Shown: positions 29,141 through 37,848 of the stretch, piece after piece
How positions within the stretch are numbered: position 1 is the stretch's first letter
How the letters are laid out: each line of letters opens with the position of its first letter
Source: Brachyspira pilosicoli
GTDB taxonomy: Bacteria > Spirochaetota > Brachyspiria > Brachyspirales > Brachyspiraceae
Direction of reading: 5' to 3'
NCBI RefSeq assembly: GCF_036997485.1
Contig: NZ_JAWLPU010000001.1
Coordinates: forward strand, 992,001 to 1,056,000
DNA: 64,000 nt
Notes under the pieces: model-generated
The model's database searches: none
Seen by the model: only the letters and a program-made list of their open reading frames with translations
Told to the model about the DNA's origin: nothing
Made by a program: the position numbers and the translations under genes

Positions 29141-30109
29141 TTACCAAATCATTAAAGTAGAACCCCAAGTAAATCCTCCGCCGAAACCTGTAAGAAGAAC
29201 TAAATCTCCATCATCGATTTTGTTTTCTTCCAAGGCATCAGTTAAAGCTAAGCCTATACTTGCAGAAGAACAGTTTCCAAATTTATTTAATACAACGCTT
29301 ACCTTTTCCATAGGAAGTCCTATTCTTTTTGCAACAGCCTGCATTATTCTTAAATTAGCTTGATGCGGTACAAAATATTTAACATCGCTTAATTGTTTCC
29401 CCGTAGATTCTAAAACTTTATCTATACTATTAGAAAACTCAGTAACAGCCCTCTTAAAAGTTTCAGAACCATCCATGTGTATTTTAAACTCAGGAGCTTC
29501 TAAATCATCAGGTCTTATAGGACAAACACTTCCGCCATTAAGTACTATACTCATATCAGGCTCGCTTTGCATATGCATACCTATTATTCCCTTTCCGTCA
29601 TCTCTTGTTGTAATTAATGAAGCAGTAGCAGCATCTCCAAAAAGAATTGCAGTTCCTCTGTCTTTCCAGTTAACATCTTTAGTGAGTTTTTCACTTGAAA
29701 CTATAAGTACATTTTTACATTGTCCGCTTTCTATTAAAGAAGCAGCTGTGTTTAGAGAATATATATATCCAGAGCAAGCAGCAGATAAATCTAAAGCAAA
29801 ACAATGATTAAGTCCTAATGCCTTTTGTAATTGTCCTGCCATAGACGGAAATATATAATCTTTTGTTACAGTAGGAACTAATATAGCATCAATTTCTTTT
29901 AAATCTACACCTTTTTTCTCTAAATTTTTAACGGCATTAATTCCCATTTCAAAAATAGTTTCATCGGCTCTTGCCATATGTCTTGTTTCTATACCTGTAC
30001 GAGTTACTATCCATTCGTTGTTTGTGTCTAATATGCTTTCAAAATATTTATTGTCTAATATTCTTTCTGGTACATAATAGGCTATGTTTTTAATATATGC
30101 TCTTTTCAT
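29141..30109 (-). CDS. fabH: Beta-ketoacyl-ACP synthase III, second paralogue
   Basis: A 322-residue FabH. Triad residues: Cys112 in DLSAACSGYIYS, His in FVPHQANLRIM, Asn in KFGNCSSASIG. The ATG at 30109 is decided by GGAG 8 bases upstream; a TTG at 30121 overlaps that site. Clearly homologous to the gene at 6091-7071 (shared WIVTRTGIE, AACSGYIYSLNTAASLIESG) but not recent: the two differ throughout. Monocistronic with its own terminator. Confidence 0.93.
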   Translation of the reverse strand: MKRAYIKNIAYYVPERILDNKYFESILDTNNEWIVTRTGIETRHMARADETIFEMGINAVKNLEKKGVDLKEIDAILVPTVTKDYIFPSMAGQLQKALGLNHCFALDLSAACSGYIYSLNTAASLIESGQCKNVLIVSSEKLTKDVNWKDRGTAILFGDAATASLITTRDDGKGIIGMHMQSEPDMSIVLNGGSVCPIRPDDLEAPEFKIHMDGSETFKRAVTEFSNSIDKVLESTGKQLSDVKYFVPHQANLRIMQAVAKRIGLPMEKVSVVLNKFGNCSSASIGLALTDALEENKIDDGDLVLLTGFGGGFTWGSTLMIW

Positions 30110-30227
30110 TGTAGGCTCCAATTTAAATATACTTTCCTAAGTATAAAATATATTTGTTTTTTAAAAAAATGATATAGTTATTAGTAACTATTTTTACTTA
30201 TATTATTGTTATTTTAGGTATTGATAT

Positions 30228-30272
30228 AAAAAAAGCAAAAATAAGCTCTATTGCCTACTTTTGCTTTTTTAT
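30228..30272 (-). terminator. Terminator of the encapsulin operon
   Basis: AAAAGCAAAA (about 30230-30240) and TTTTGCTTTT (about 30259-30269) flank an 18-base loop; on the minus strand the right arm runs into a T tract. Confidence 0.75.
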
Positions 30273-30289
30273 AAAAAACTATTGGGGGG

Positions 30290-31099
30290 TTATTCTAATA
30301 CAACAATAGCCTCTGGTTCTTTTATCCTAGGTAAAACAGTTTCCATAATTCTGAAAGTATGATTAAGGTCTTTTTGTTCTAAGTATGCAGTAGACATATC
30401 AACACCAATAGCTAAATCTATATATTGAGGCTCTACACATATAATAGCAGCCTTTTTACCTTTTATTGTAGGGATATTATATAGATTATGAATCATATTA
30501 GTTATTCTTTGAGCTTCAGTCATACCAGTACCTTGCTGTATTCTCTGTAAATCAAAAAATAATCCCTGACTCAAAGCTAATATTATTCTTCCAACTATTC
30601 CTTTTTCTCTAATCATATTAATAGCTTTTACAATATCAATGTATGGATTTTCACCAGCAGACCAATCACTAATTTTTAGCTTTTGTACGCCTTTAGTGTT
30701 TAGTATTCCAGTAACTCCGACAAACTCATTACCATAAAAAATTAATTCATCTTCTTTATTTGATAAAGTTTGTGCTGCAAATGATGTTACAGACAAATCT
30801 AAAGGCATTTTATTTTTTTCATTATTTTCTATATCTCTCCAAAGAAGAGTAAAATCTTGATATAGCTGCGGAAGTTCCACAGAATGTCTTCCCGAAGTTT
30901 TTACTATACCATCTTGAAAAACTTCTTCTCTATCATTTCTATCATATTGCACGCTTATAGTTCCAGAACCTAAAGGTCCGTATATATTTAGAAACCTTCT
31001 TCCTATTAAAGTTCTGCTTGCAGTTTCTATTACTGTCCTATCTATTTTACTCCAAAAGTCGCTGTCAAAAGGCGAACCATCTCTTGCTAAAAAGTCCAT
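30290..31099 (-). CDS. Encapsulin shell protein (family 1, HK97 fold)
   Basis: A 269-residue family 1 encapsulin (formerly linocin M18 family): the N-terminal GSPFDSDFWSKID, then ASRTLIGRRFLNIYGPLGSG, LYQDFTLLWRDIE (E-loop side), GNEFVGVTGILN, YNIPTIKGKKAAIICVEPQY and a C-terminal IVVLE. Length matches the 260-270 residues of T=1 shells such as that of Thermotoga maritima. Subunits self-assemble into a cytoplasmic protein nanocompartment. The gene directly upstream encodes its ferritin-like cargo with a targeting peptide, so this compartment very likely stores iron. AGGAG precedes the ATG. Confidence 0.95.
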   Translation of the reverse strand: MDFLARDGSPFDSDFWSKIDRTVIETASRTLIGRRFLNIYGPLGSGTISVQYDRNDREEVFQDGIVKTSGRHSVELPQLYQDFTLLWRDIENNEKNKMPLDLSVTSFAAQTLSNKEDELIFYGNEFVGVTGILNTKGVQKLKISDWSAGENPYIDIVKAINMIREKGIVGRIILALSQGLFFDLQRIQQGTGMTEAQRITNMIHNLYNIPTIKGKKAAIICVEPQYIDLAIGVDMSTAYLEQKDLNHTFRIMETVLPRIKEPEAIVVLE

Positions 31100-31147
31100 A
31101 TATTCTCCTTTTTTAAATTTATTTTATAATATTTATTATAATAATAA

Positions 31148-31498
31148 TTATTCTTTTTTCAAACTTCCAACTGTAAGACCTGATAAATCTGGTTCTTTTA
31201 TTCCTAATTCTTCCATCATCTCTTTTACTTCCATCTCTCCAGAAGCGAAATGTTCAGCCTCTTTGGGGTCTAAGTGTCTTAAAAGAGCCATAAGTTCACC
31301 AACATGGGCCTTTTCTTCATCTCTAATATCAGCAAGAACTGCTTTAGCAACAGGATCATCAGTAGCCATACAATGAGCATCATATAAATATATAGCCTCT
31401 AATTCTCCAGCTATATCCAATCTCACAGCCTGTATCAATTCTTCTTTACTAATCTTTCTTTCAACATTTGCATTGAACGGGTTTGCAAAACTAGGCAT
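31148..31498 (-). CDS. Encapsulated ferritin-like cargo protein (EncFtn)
   Basis: A 116-residue encapsulated ferritin: residues Glu32, Glu62 and His65 (in AGELEAIYLYD and DEEKAHVGEL) coincide with the ferroxidase ligands known for Rhodospirillum rubrum EncFtn. The last ten residues, GLTVGSLKKE, match the cargo-loading peptide consensus that docks inside encapsulin shells. The protein forms an open decameric ferroxidase that needs the shell to store mineral. Strong AAAGGAGGA ribosome site; it precedes the shell gene by 48 bases, the order seen in other Fe-storing encapsulin operons. Confidence 0.95.
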   Translation of the reverse strand: MPSFANPFNANVERKISKEELIQAVRLDIAGELEAIYLYDAHCMATDDPVAKAVLADIRDEEKAHVGELMALLRHLDPKEAEHFASGEMEVKEMMEELGIKEPDLSGLTVGSLKKE

Positions 31499-31569
31499 AT
31501 TTTCCTCCTTTGAAATACCTAATTATATTAATACAATAAATTACTTATTGATATTAATTCCTAATAATG

Positions 31570-31598
31570 AGTATAGTATAAAAAATTATAAAAGTCAA
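31570..31598 (-). promoter_or_regulatory. Predicted sigma-70 promoter of the encapsulin operon
   Basis: Minus-strand TTGACT (31598-31593) and TATACT (31575-31570) separated by 17 bases, about 70 bases before the EncFtn start. No Fur- or PerR-like box was convincingly seen. Confidence 0.6.
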
Positions 31599-31635
31599 CA
31601 TATAAAACAAATATAAAAAGAAAAAATGATATATA

Positions 31636-31664
31636 TTTACAAATATTTTTATATTAAGTATAAT
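31636..31664 (+). promoter_or_regulatory. Predicted promoter of the LUD gene
   Basis: TTTACA (31636-31641) and TATAAT (31659-31664) with a 17-base spacer, 36 bases before the start codon. Confidence 0.55.
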
Positions 31665-31699
31665 TTAATATAATATTTAAATTATATATGGAGTTTTTT

Positions 31700-32329
31700 A
31701 TGACTATTCAAGAAGAATATTTTAAGAATTTATCTAATATATTAAAAATAAATTTCAATAAAAAGGGTTTTGCTTTTGATAGTTTTTCTAATAAGGAAGA
31801 GGCTAAGAAGTTTTTATTATCTCAAATAAAAAATGATGACATCATTACATTTGGCGGAAGCACGAGTGTTAATCAGATGGGTATATTAGAAGATTTAAAA
31901 GGCTATAAAAACTTTGTAGACAGAAACAACAAAGAATTAAAAGCAGAGGCAGAGATTAAAGCTTTTACTTCTGATGTATATTTATGCTCTGCAAATGCTT
32001 TGAGTAAGAATGGAGATGTTATTGCTATAGACGGAGGCGGAAATAGAGTTGCTGCCATGATTTATGGACCAAAAAAAGTTTATTTAGTTGTAGGAAGAAA
32101 TAAAATTGCTAACTCTCAAGAAGATGCATTAAAGAGAGCTAAAGATTTTGCTGCTTCACAAAACTCTATAAGATTTAAAGTAAATAATCCTTGCTGTGTG
32201 GGTGATATGGTTTGTAATGAAAATTGCAATATAGAAGAAAGGTTATGTGCTTATACTGTCATTATAAATAAGTGCCATATAAAAAATAGAATACATATAT
32301 TATTTATAGATGAAGAATTAGGTTTTTAG
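31700..32329 (+). CDS. LUD-domain protein (lactate utilisation type, DUF162)
   Basis: A 209-residue single-domain LUD protein: DDIITFGGSTSVNQMGI, DVYLCSANALSKNGDVIAIDG, GNRVAAMIYGPKKVYLVVG and the Cys-rich end NPCCVGDMVCNENCNIEERL. Related to LutC/YkgG-like subunits of lactate oxidation, but no LutA/LutB partners are adjacent, so the substrate is uncertain. The ATG at 31700 is chosen because GGAG lies 6 bases upstream; ATG at 31688 contains that site. Confidence 0.88.
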   Translation: MTIQEEYFKNLSNILKINFNKKGFAFDSFSNKEEAKKFLLSQIKNDDIITFGGSTSVNQMGILEDLKGYKNFVDRNNKELKAEAEIKAFTSDVYLCSANALSKNGDVIAIDGGGNRVAAMIYGPKKVYLVVGRNKIANSQEDALKRAKDFAASQNSIRFKVNNPCCVGDMVCNENCNIEERLCAYTVIINKCHIKNRIHILFIDEELGF

Positions 32330-32344
32330 TGCATATTGAAACAA

Positions 32345-32605
32345 TGATTTTATATCAACTTTTTTCCGTTGCAAAAAAGTGCATTCTATATGTTGAAATA
32401 TATAATAGAATAATGCTAATATTTTTAGCTAAATAATGCAGTTCTTTGCGAAGCGTATCCGAAGGATATAAGGTTCTTTTATACCAATACCGAAGGCACT
32501 TCCTTCGGTCGTAAAAGAATTAGAGTGCGGTGCAAAGCCATAAAAACAATTAAAAAAACTTAAAAATTTTCTCCATATTCTAAAGTGATTATGTGCTAAA
32601 AATTT
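32345..32605 (-). repeat. Intergenic mosaic palindromic repeat, B type, reversed
   Basis: CAACTTTTTTCCGTTGCAAAAAAGTG tail (arms CAACTTTTTT/AAAAAAGTG) at 32347-32371, spacer, GCGAAGC mini-hairpin at 32448-32454 with a TATCCGAAGGATA hairpin, GTTCTTTTATACC ... GTCGTAAAAGAATTAG arms, then a worn head. It fills the gap between the LUD gene and trmD. Confidence 0.83.
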
Positions 32606-32687
32606 TTACTTTTTTCCTGAATTAGTATATTATTTTTTATAATATAAATAATATACTAATCAAAATACATCTTTTGGATTTTGTTGG

Positions 32688-33428
32688 ATGATAATTGATA
32701 TACTTACACTCTTTCCAAACTTCTATGAAAGCCCTCTAAATAGCGGCGTTATATCTATGGCAAAAGAAAATAAAGCTGTAAATATTAATATTGTTAATAT
32801 GCGTGAGTTTGGTGAGGGTAATTATAAAAAATGTGATGATTATACTTATGGCGGAGGTCCTGGTATGATTATGACTTACACTATTTTTAAAAAATATTTT
32901 GAAAGCAACAACAAAGGGCACACTATAATATTTTCTCCTTCTGGAAAAACTTTAACACAGCAAAAGATAAAAGAACTTTCACAAAAAGAACATATCACAT
33001 TAATACTTGGGCACTATGAAGGCATAGATTATAGAGTTGAAAAAAAATATGCTGATGAATCTATAAGCATAGGCGATTATGTTTTAAGCGGAGGAGAGAT
33101 ACCTGCACTTTTGCTTGTAGATGCAGTATGCAGATATAAGGGAGTACTTAACAATAGCGAATCTGTGGTAAATGATACTTTTGAAGAGAATGCTAACGGA
33201 CTTTTGGAATACGAACAATATACAAGACCCTTTGAAATAGATAATATGAAAGTACCTGATGTTTTAATTTCCGGCAATCATAAACTTATAGAAGAATATA
33301 GAAGAGAGAGAAGCATTATAAAAACTTTTATTAATCGCTCTGATATGTTTAAAAATATTGATTTGTCAAAAAAAGACATAAAGACTATATTTAATTATTT
33401 AATAGATAAAACTAACAAAACATTATAA
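32688..33428 (+). CDS. trmD: tRNA (guanine-N1-)-methyltransferase TrmD
   Basis: A 246-residue SPOUT methyltransferase that methylates G37 of tRNAs with a G at 36, preventing frameshifts. Visible: MIIDILTLFPNFYESPLNSGV, YTYGGGPGMIM, LILGHYEGIDYRV and ISIGDYVLSGGEIPALLLVDA around the trefoil knot. In many bacteria trmD sits in rpsP-rimM-trmD-rplS; here it stands alone after a repeat element. Confidence 0.96.
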   Translation: MIIDILTLFPNFYESPLNSGVISMAKENKAVNINIVNMREFGEGNYKKCDDYTYGGGPGMIMTYTIFKKYFESNNKGHTIIFSPSGKTLTQQKIKELSQKEHITLILGHYEGIDYRVEKKYADESISIGDYVLSGGEIPALLLVDAVCRYKGVLNNSESVVNDTFEENANGLLEYEQYTRPFEIDNMKVPDVLISGNHKLIEEYRRERSIIKTFINRSDMFKNIDLSKKDIKTIFNYLIDKTNKTL

Positions 33429-33526
33429 TTTTTCTTTTTGACATTTACATTGTTTTTTATATATTATTACTAAGAAAATTTACTAAAAAAGAATTCAAAT
33501 AAAACTATAGAGAGAATATAATAAAA

Positions 33527-34264
33527 ATGGTAAGTGAAATATTTGCTAATAGATTATCAATAGGAATAATATCCTATGTTGTTTTTATAATATCAGCTAG
33601 TATGCATGAATATTCTCATGCGAGGGTTGCATATTTTTTTGGGGATAATACTGCTAAAAGCTTGGGAAGATTAACTTTGAACCCTTTTGCTCATATAGAT
33701 ATACTTGGAAGTGTTGTATTACCTTTGCTTGCTGCTGTTACGGGTATACCTGTTATTGGATGGATGAAAGCTGTTCCTGTGGATTCAAGGAATTTTTCTA
33801 ATTTTGAGAGGGATCAAGCTTTAGTCTCTTTTGCCGGACCTTTTGCTAACTTAATGCTTGCTAGTGTTTCTTTTATTATAATAAAGATTTTAGCTTTTCC
33901 TATAGACGGTACTTTTGTAATATATAAATTAATAATGGCATTACAAGCTAATTCAAATATGCTTACTAATATATTTTCAAATGCATTGCCAATCGTAATT
34001 ACAATGCTTATAATGTTTTATATGATTAATATAATGCTAATGTTTTTTAATTTGCTTCCTTTCCCTCCATTAGACGGCGGTTGGATATTAAGATTTTTTT
34101 TATCAAATAAAGGCAAAAATACTTATGACAGAATATACCCTTATGGTTTTTTAATATTATATGCTTTGCTTTTCTTTGGAATACTAAGAACTATATTATC
34201 ATTCATACAAACTATAGCAACATATATATTAGGCAATTCTATTAATGCATTATTTTCTATATAA
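33527..34264 (+). CDS. Site-2-type membrane metalloprotease (M50 family)
   Basis: A 245-residue intramembrane protease. The zinc motif is HEYSH (27-31) in TM1, followed by GRLTLNPFAHIDILGS, and the third ligand Asp in NLLPFPPLDGGWIL; about six transmembrane helices. It belongs to the short S2P group lacking PDZ and CBS domains. Substrate unknown. Single gene. Confidence 0.92.
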   Translation: MVSEIFANRLSIGIISYVVFIISASMHEYSHARVAYFFGDNTAKSLGRLTLNPFAHIDILGSVVLPLLAAVTGIPVIGWMKAVPVDSRNFSNFERDQALVSFAGPFANLMLASVSFIIIKILAFPIDGTFVIYKLIMALQANSNMLTNIFSNALPIVITMLIMFYMINIMLMFFNLLPFPPLDGGWILRFFLSNKGKNTYDRIYPYGFLILYALLFFGILRTILSFIQTIATYILGNSINALFSI

Positions 34265-34336
34265 TTAATATCTTTATTTAAGAATATATTTGATTTTTAA
34301 TTAATGCATTATTAAAACGATTATTTTATATAATCT

Positions 34337-34632
34337 TTTTATTGTTCTTTTTCCCGCGTACGAGCTGTACCACCTTGCCGCACGGTAATGCTATGCTTTA
34401 ATTATAACTTTTTAGTCGTGCGGGGGAGTGCATTTTAATGTACAATTAAATTATAAAATTTATAATAAAAATGCAGCCTTTTTGGTTCTTTGTGGCCACG
34501 CCGCAAGGGCACTTCCTACGGTCGCCCTGAAGGACTCCCTTCAGTCGCAAAAGAACTGGGGGTGTGTACCCTAGTGGCACGTTTCGCAGGGGGCAAAGCC
34601 ACCACAAATAAAAACTTAAAAACATTATAAAC
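34337..34632 (-). repeat. Intergenic mosaic palindromic repeat, A type, reversed
   Basis: A hairpin at 34378-34423, spacer, GTTCTTTGTGGCC ... GTCGCAAAAGAAC arms with extra cassettes inside (CGCCCTGAAGGACTCCCTTCAG), GTTTCGC variant of the mini-hairpin, and the GGGGGCAAAGCCACCAC head. It ends at the stop of the convergent OMP gene. Confidence 0.87.
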
Positions 34633-34633
34633 T

Positions 34634-35542
34634 TTAGTAGTCGTATTGTCTTCTTTTATCCTCTGGTCTTCCCAAATACCACCAATCGCCCGGACCATAA
34701 AACATATACTCTATAGAAAAATCAACAGTTGATGTGTTTGGAACATTTCCGCTGCCAAGTACAATTTTTCTGTATGTGATAGTCATATATAAAAAATCTG
34801 ATATTGTAGCTTTAAACTTTACAAAGGGCTCTAAATAACTATAATCTCTTTTTTTAGGCTGGTATGGAAAAACATAACTCACTCCCGTATATAATGTCAT
34901 AAAAGGTGATGTTATAATCTCAACTCCTCCTATTATTTCGCCTAATTCTAATATATCTCTTTGTAAATTATCTCTTGTATCAAATACATAAGCAAATAAT
35001 ATATTAATAGGTATCACTTTAGGAACTATTCCAAGCAAAAAAGCTCCGTTAAAATTAAAAGGGTCTCTATTTTCGCCAAGAATACTTTTAGAAAAATTGT
35101 AGCTCATACCAATTTTAGCGCCTAATGATAAATACCAATCTAAAAATGTTACTTTAGCTGTTGCATTTATGGCATCAAAATTAAAAGAATCTGTCATATT
35201 TGTAAGACCTGTTAAATCTTGTCTTGTATCTTGTCTTTGATATATAAAGCTTGCAGATACGCCTAATTCTAAAAAATTAATAGGTCTTACCATAAAATAC
35301 GGCATAAATGTAAATGATAAATTTCTTTTACTAATATTTTGGTCATATAAATCGTTTATATATAATTTATAATTCTGAAACCAAGAGTTATATTCATAAT
35401 ATATACCTCCTATACCAACAGAAAACATTTTATTTTTTTCTATTAACGGAGATATATCAAAATAAAAATCATTTCTTATAGCATAAGATAATTGGCTTAC
35501 TGTGATTAATATTATTAAAATAAAGAAAACTCTTATTTTCAT
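34634..35542 (-). CDS. Predicted outer-membrane beta-barrel protein
   Basis: A 302-residue protein with a signal peptide (MKIRVFFILIILITVSQLSYA) and alternating aromatic/polar strands throughout (MFSVGIGGIYYEYNSWFQNY, YLSLGAKIGMSYNFSKS, FMTLYTGVSYVFPYQPKK, FLYMTITYRKIVLGSG). The composition suggests an outer-membrane or surface barrel. Last gene of a four-gene minus-strand operon beginning with ytxH; it follows the SurA-like chaperone gene by 16 bases, which may assist its folding. Confidence 0.72.
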   Translation of the reverse strand: MKIRVFFILIILITVSQLSYAIRNDFYFDISPLIEKNKMFSVGIGGIYYEYNSWFQNYKLYINDLYDQNISKRNLSFTFMPYFMVRPINFLELGVSASFIYQRQDTRQDLTGLTNMTDSFNFDAINATAKVTFLDWYLSLGAKIGMSYNFSKSILGENRDPFNFNGAFLLGIVPKVIPINILFAYVFDTRDNLQRDILELGEIIGGVEIITSPFMTLYTGVSYVFPYQPKKRDYSYLEPFVKFKATISDFLYMTITYRKIVLGSGNVPNTSTVDFSIEYMFYGPGDWWYLGRPEDKRRQYDY

Positions 35543-35558
35543 GCTTCAAGTATGTTTA

Positions 35559-36608
35559 TTATAAAGATAAGTCCTTTTCTATACTGTAACCATATCTTAG
35601 TTGCGCAATTAGTACTTGATATATTTGCTGAGTTTTAGCTTCTATTACTAAAGTTTCTAAAGCTTTTTGAGCTTCTTGATATGGAAGAGAATCTATTTTA
35701 TATATAGCCCCATATTGTTTATAGGCCTGATTGATTTCTTCTTCAGTAGGTTTTGGTATCTTAGCTCTTATAGTTTTATCTATATAATTAGCAGTAACAG
35801 CATTTCTTGTTATTAGATTATCTAAAGATTTAGCTTCTGGCGTATCATAAAAACCTGTTTTTTTAGCATCATAAAGCATAACTTCCATAGCCGCAAAAGC
35901 ATTGAACATACTGTCTCTTGCTTGTGCTTTTAATGCAGGCGGAATATTGTCTCCCGCTTGTTTTAAATTCTCGTTAAACATGTCATTAAATTTAGACAAC
36001 GGTATAGTTTTTTCTTCTATCGTAATACAAGGGTCTTTAGTAGAAGAATATTCAAATTTTGTATAATTAGTTTTAGCATTTTGTAATATTTTATTATATT
36101 CATTACGCATACGCTCTTGAATGATGGCATATTCTATTTGAAGAGACAGCTGATCAAAAGTAACATTTGGCGGTAAACGATTTTTATTAGTATTATAAAA
36201 ACTTCTTTTCTCAGCCTCTGTCACAACGCTAAAGTCTTTAGGCACTCTTTTTTGCATATATAATTGTACTATTTGATTATCTCTTTCTTTTTCTATTCTA
36301 TCCATCAAATCGCTATCTTTGTCATAGCCTTCTTCTACAGCTTTAATATATAAAACTTCTTGCTCTATTATTTGATTAGCAATTTGCCATAACTGTAATT
36401 CATTTGTGATAATTATATTAATAGCCTCTTCATTGCCGCCTCTCAATGTTATTAAATTGGTTACATCATTAAGAAATTCGTTTTTAGTAATAAGCTTTTT
36501 TAAGTTGCCATTAGCATCTGTGATTTTTATAGCAAAATCTTCATTAGGATATAGAGAGCATACAAAAATAAATAGTATAGAGCTTATTAATAATAATTTT
36601 TTTTTCAT
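35559..36608 (-). CDS. SurA-N-like periplasmic chaperone/foldase
   Basis: About 349 residues with a signal peptide (MKKKLLLISSILFIFVCSLYP). The mature protein is largely helical, with a SurA-N-like lead-in (VVTEAEKRSFYNTNKNRLPP, repeated at IPKPTEEEINQAYKQYGAIY) and long amphipathic helices (YAIIQERMRNEYNKILQ, YQEAQKALETLVIEAKTQQIY). The parvulin isomerase domain itself is not recognised, so it is probably a chaperone without catalysis. ATG at 36608 is chosen over GTG at 36620. Fifteen bases after the DUF948 gene and upstream of an OMP gene. Confidence 0.7.
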   Translation of the reverse strand: MKKKLLLISSILFIFVCSLYPNEDFAIKITDANGNLKKLITKNEFLNDVTNLITLRGGNEEAINIIITNELQLWQIANQIIEQEVLYIKAVEEGYDKDSDLMDRIEKERDNQIVQLYMQKRVPKDFSVVTEAEKRSFYNTNKNRLPPNVTFDQLSLQIEYAIIQERMRNEYNKILQNAKTNYTKFEYSSTKDPCITIEEKTIPLSKFNDMFNENLKQAGDNIPPALKAQARDSMFNAFAAMEVMLYDAKKTGFYDTPEAKSLDNLITRNAVTANYIDKTIRAKIPKPTEEEINQAYKQYGAIYKIDSLPYQEAQKALETLVIEAKTQQIYQVLIAQLRYGYSIEKDLSL

Positions 36609-36623
36609 ACATTTTTCCACAAA

Positions 36624-37016
36624 TTAAAAATTAAATTCATCATCATCAGTTTTATTTTTTCTTTTAAACAAACCAATAATAGAGTTTATTATATTCATAA
36701 AATTGAAATTGTCGGTAAAATCTCTAAGAGAGTTTGTAATACCATAAAAACTGCTGGTAACATTATCTAAAGCATCATGCATATCTGACAAACTTTTTTT
36801 TGTTTTGTCAGCTTCAGATTCTACAAATACTGCTATATTATTAACTTTTTCGCTAATAGATTCTATATTGTCTATTATTTTATCAAACCTGCTGCTAAAT
36901 CTAAAATGTGTAGCAAGCAATACAAAAAACATAGCCAAGGTCAATATCAATATTGCTATAGCTATAAAAGCCAATGATATAGCAATAACATTTAATTGAA
37001 AAGTAATATCACTCAT
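36624..37016 (-). CDS. DUF948-like membrane-anchored coiled-coil protein
   Basis: A 130-residue protein: one N-terminal transmembrane helix (about 10-35), then a heptad-rich region (FDKIIDNIESISEKVNNIAVF) and a short acidic tail. Matches the layout of YtxG (DUF948) proteins. It lies 20 bases after a YtxH gene, the same pairing as in the Bacillus stress operon ytxGHJ. Confidence 0.75.
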   Translation of the reverse strand: MSDITFQLNVIAISLAFIAIAILILTLAMFFVLLATHFRFSSRFDKIIDNIESISEKVNNIAVFVESEADKTKKSLSDMHDALDNVTSSFYGITNSLRDFTDNFNFMNIINSIIGLFKRKNKTDDDEFNF

Positions 37017-37036
37017 ATTTAAATAACTATCAAAAA

Positions 37037-37321
37037 TTAAGCATCAGCTTCATCAGATTTCTTTTTTCTTTTGTCTAAGAAATCTGCAGTTTTCTCTTTA
37101 CCTTTTTCATATAATTCAGAAGTTTTTTCTTTACCTTTTTCATATAACTCAGAAGTTTTAATAACTCCTCTATGATATAAATCATCTACTTTATATTTAA
37201 TATTATCCATAGTTTCTTTAATATCTTCTCTAGTCTCTTCGCCAGCTTTTGGAGCAAACAATAAACCTAATGCAACGCCAGCACTTACACCAAGTATAAA
37301 AGAAAATATTCCTTTAGTCAT
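37037..37321 (-). CDS. YtxH family protein
   Basis: A 94-residue YtxH-domain protein: the N-terminal glycine-zipper helix FSFILGVSAGVALGLLFAPKAGEETREDI is the family hallmark (core GVALGLLFAPKAGEETRE). The C-terminal half contains an exact 11-residue tandem duplication, KTSELYEKGKE twice, and a third diverged copy, KTADFLDKRKK. Homologues are general-stress, envelope-associated proteins of unknown biochemistry. First gene of a four-gene operon; AGGAGGA precedes the ATG. Confidence 0.88.
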   Translation of the reverse strand: MTKGIFSFILGVSAGVALGLLFAPKAGEETREDIKETMDNIKYKVDDLYHRGVIKTSELYEKGKEKTSELYEKGKEKTADFLDKRKKKSDEADA

Positions 37322-37356
37322 AAAAATATCCTCCTAATATATAATTATCTTCTAAG

Positions 37357-37385
37357 ATATTAAATGTAATTACTCTTTTTGTCAA
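37357..37385 (-). promoter_or_regulatory. Predicted promoter of the ytxH operon
   Basis: Minus-strand TTGACA (37385-37380) and TAATAT (37362-37357) with a 17-base spacer, about 36 bases before the start. Confidence 0.65.
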
Positions 37386-37404
37386 CATACTAACAAATAT
37401 AAAT

Positions 37405-37836
37405 TTAGCTTATAATATTTTCAATATCATTTACTATTTTATCTATCTCTTCATTATACGACTTGAACCAGCCTGTTTTGGTTAATTTACTTATTGTGCT
37501 AAATTCTAAATCTTTTATTTCATTTTTTTCTTTGTCAAATATTTTAGGGTTAGAGAAATCTACTATAAACTTGTCATGCTGCAAATTAAAAGTAATATCA
37601 AAACATAGAAACTTATTTTTATCATCTATATTTGATACATAAAAAAAATATATAAAGCCATTATCTAATATTTTATAGTTTTCTTCATTTATTGAATTCT
37701 TTTTCACCCAATTTATAATTTCTTTTCTCAAATCATCACCTATTAAATTTGATGATAAAAATATTCTCTGTTCTGAAAACAAATTATTTACAAATAAAAG
37801 TAATAATATAATTAGATATTTTAATTTATTTCTCAT
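37405..37836 (-). CDS. Exported protein of unknown function
   Basis: A 143-residue protein with an N-terminal signal (KYLIILLLLFVNNLFS) and a small mature domain (EQRIFLSSNLIGDDLRKEII ... SNIDDKNKFLCFDITFN). No family is recognised. It starts 12 bases after the previous minus-strand gene, suggesting a two-gene operon. Confidence 0.65.
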   Translation of the reverse strand: MRNKLKYLIILLLLFVNNLFSEQRIFLSSNLIGDDLRKEIINWVKKNSINEENYKILDNGFIYFFYVSNIDDKNKFLCFDITFNLQHDKFIVDFSNPKIFDKEKNEIKDLEFSTISKLTKTGWFKSYNEEIDKIVNDIENIIS

Positions 37837-37848
37837 ATATACTATAAA

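Noticed and set aside
34516-34698. Minus-strand frame overlapping the end of the OMP gene
   Set aside because: It is made of the repeat head and the antisense of the OMP 3' end; no start signal.
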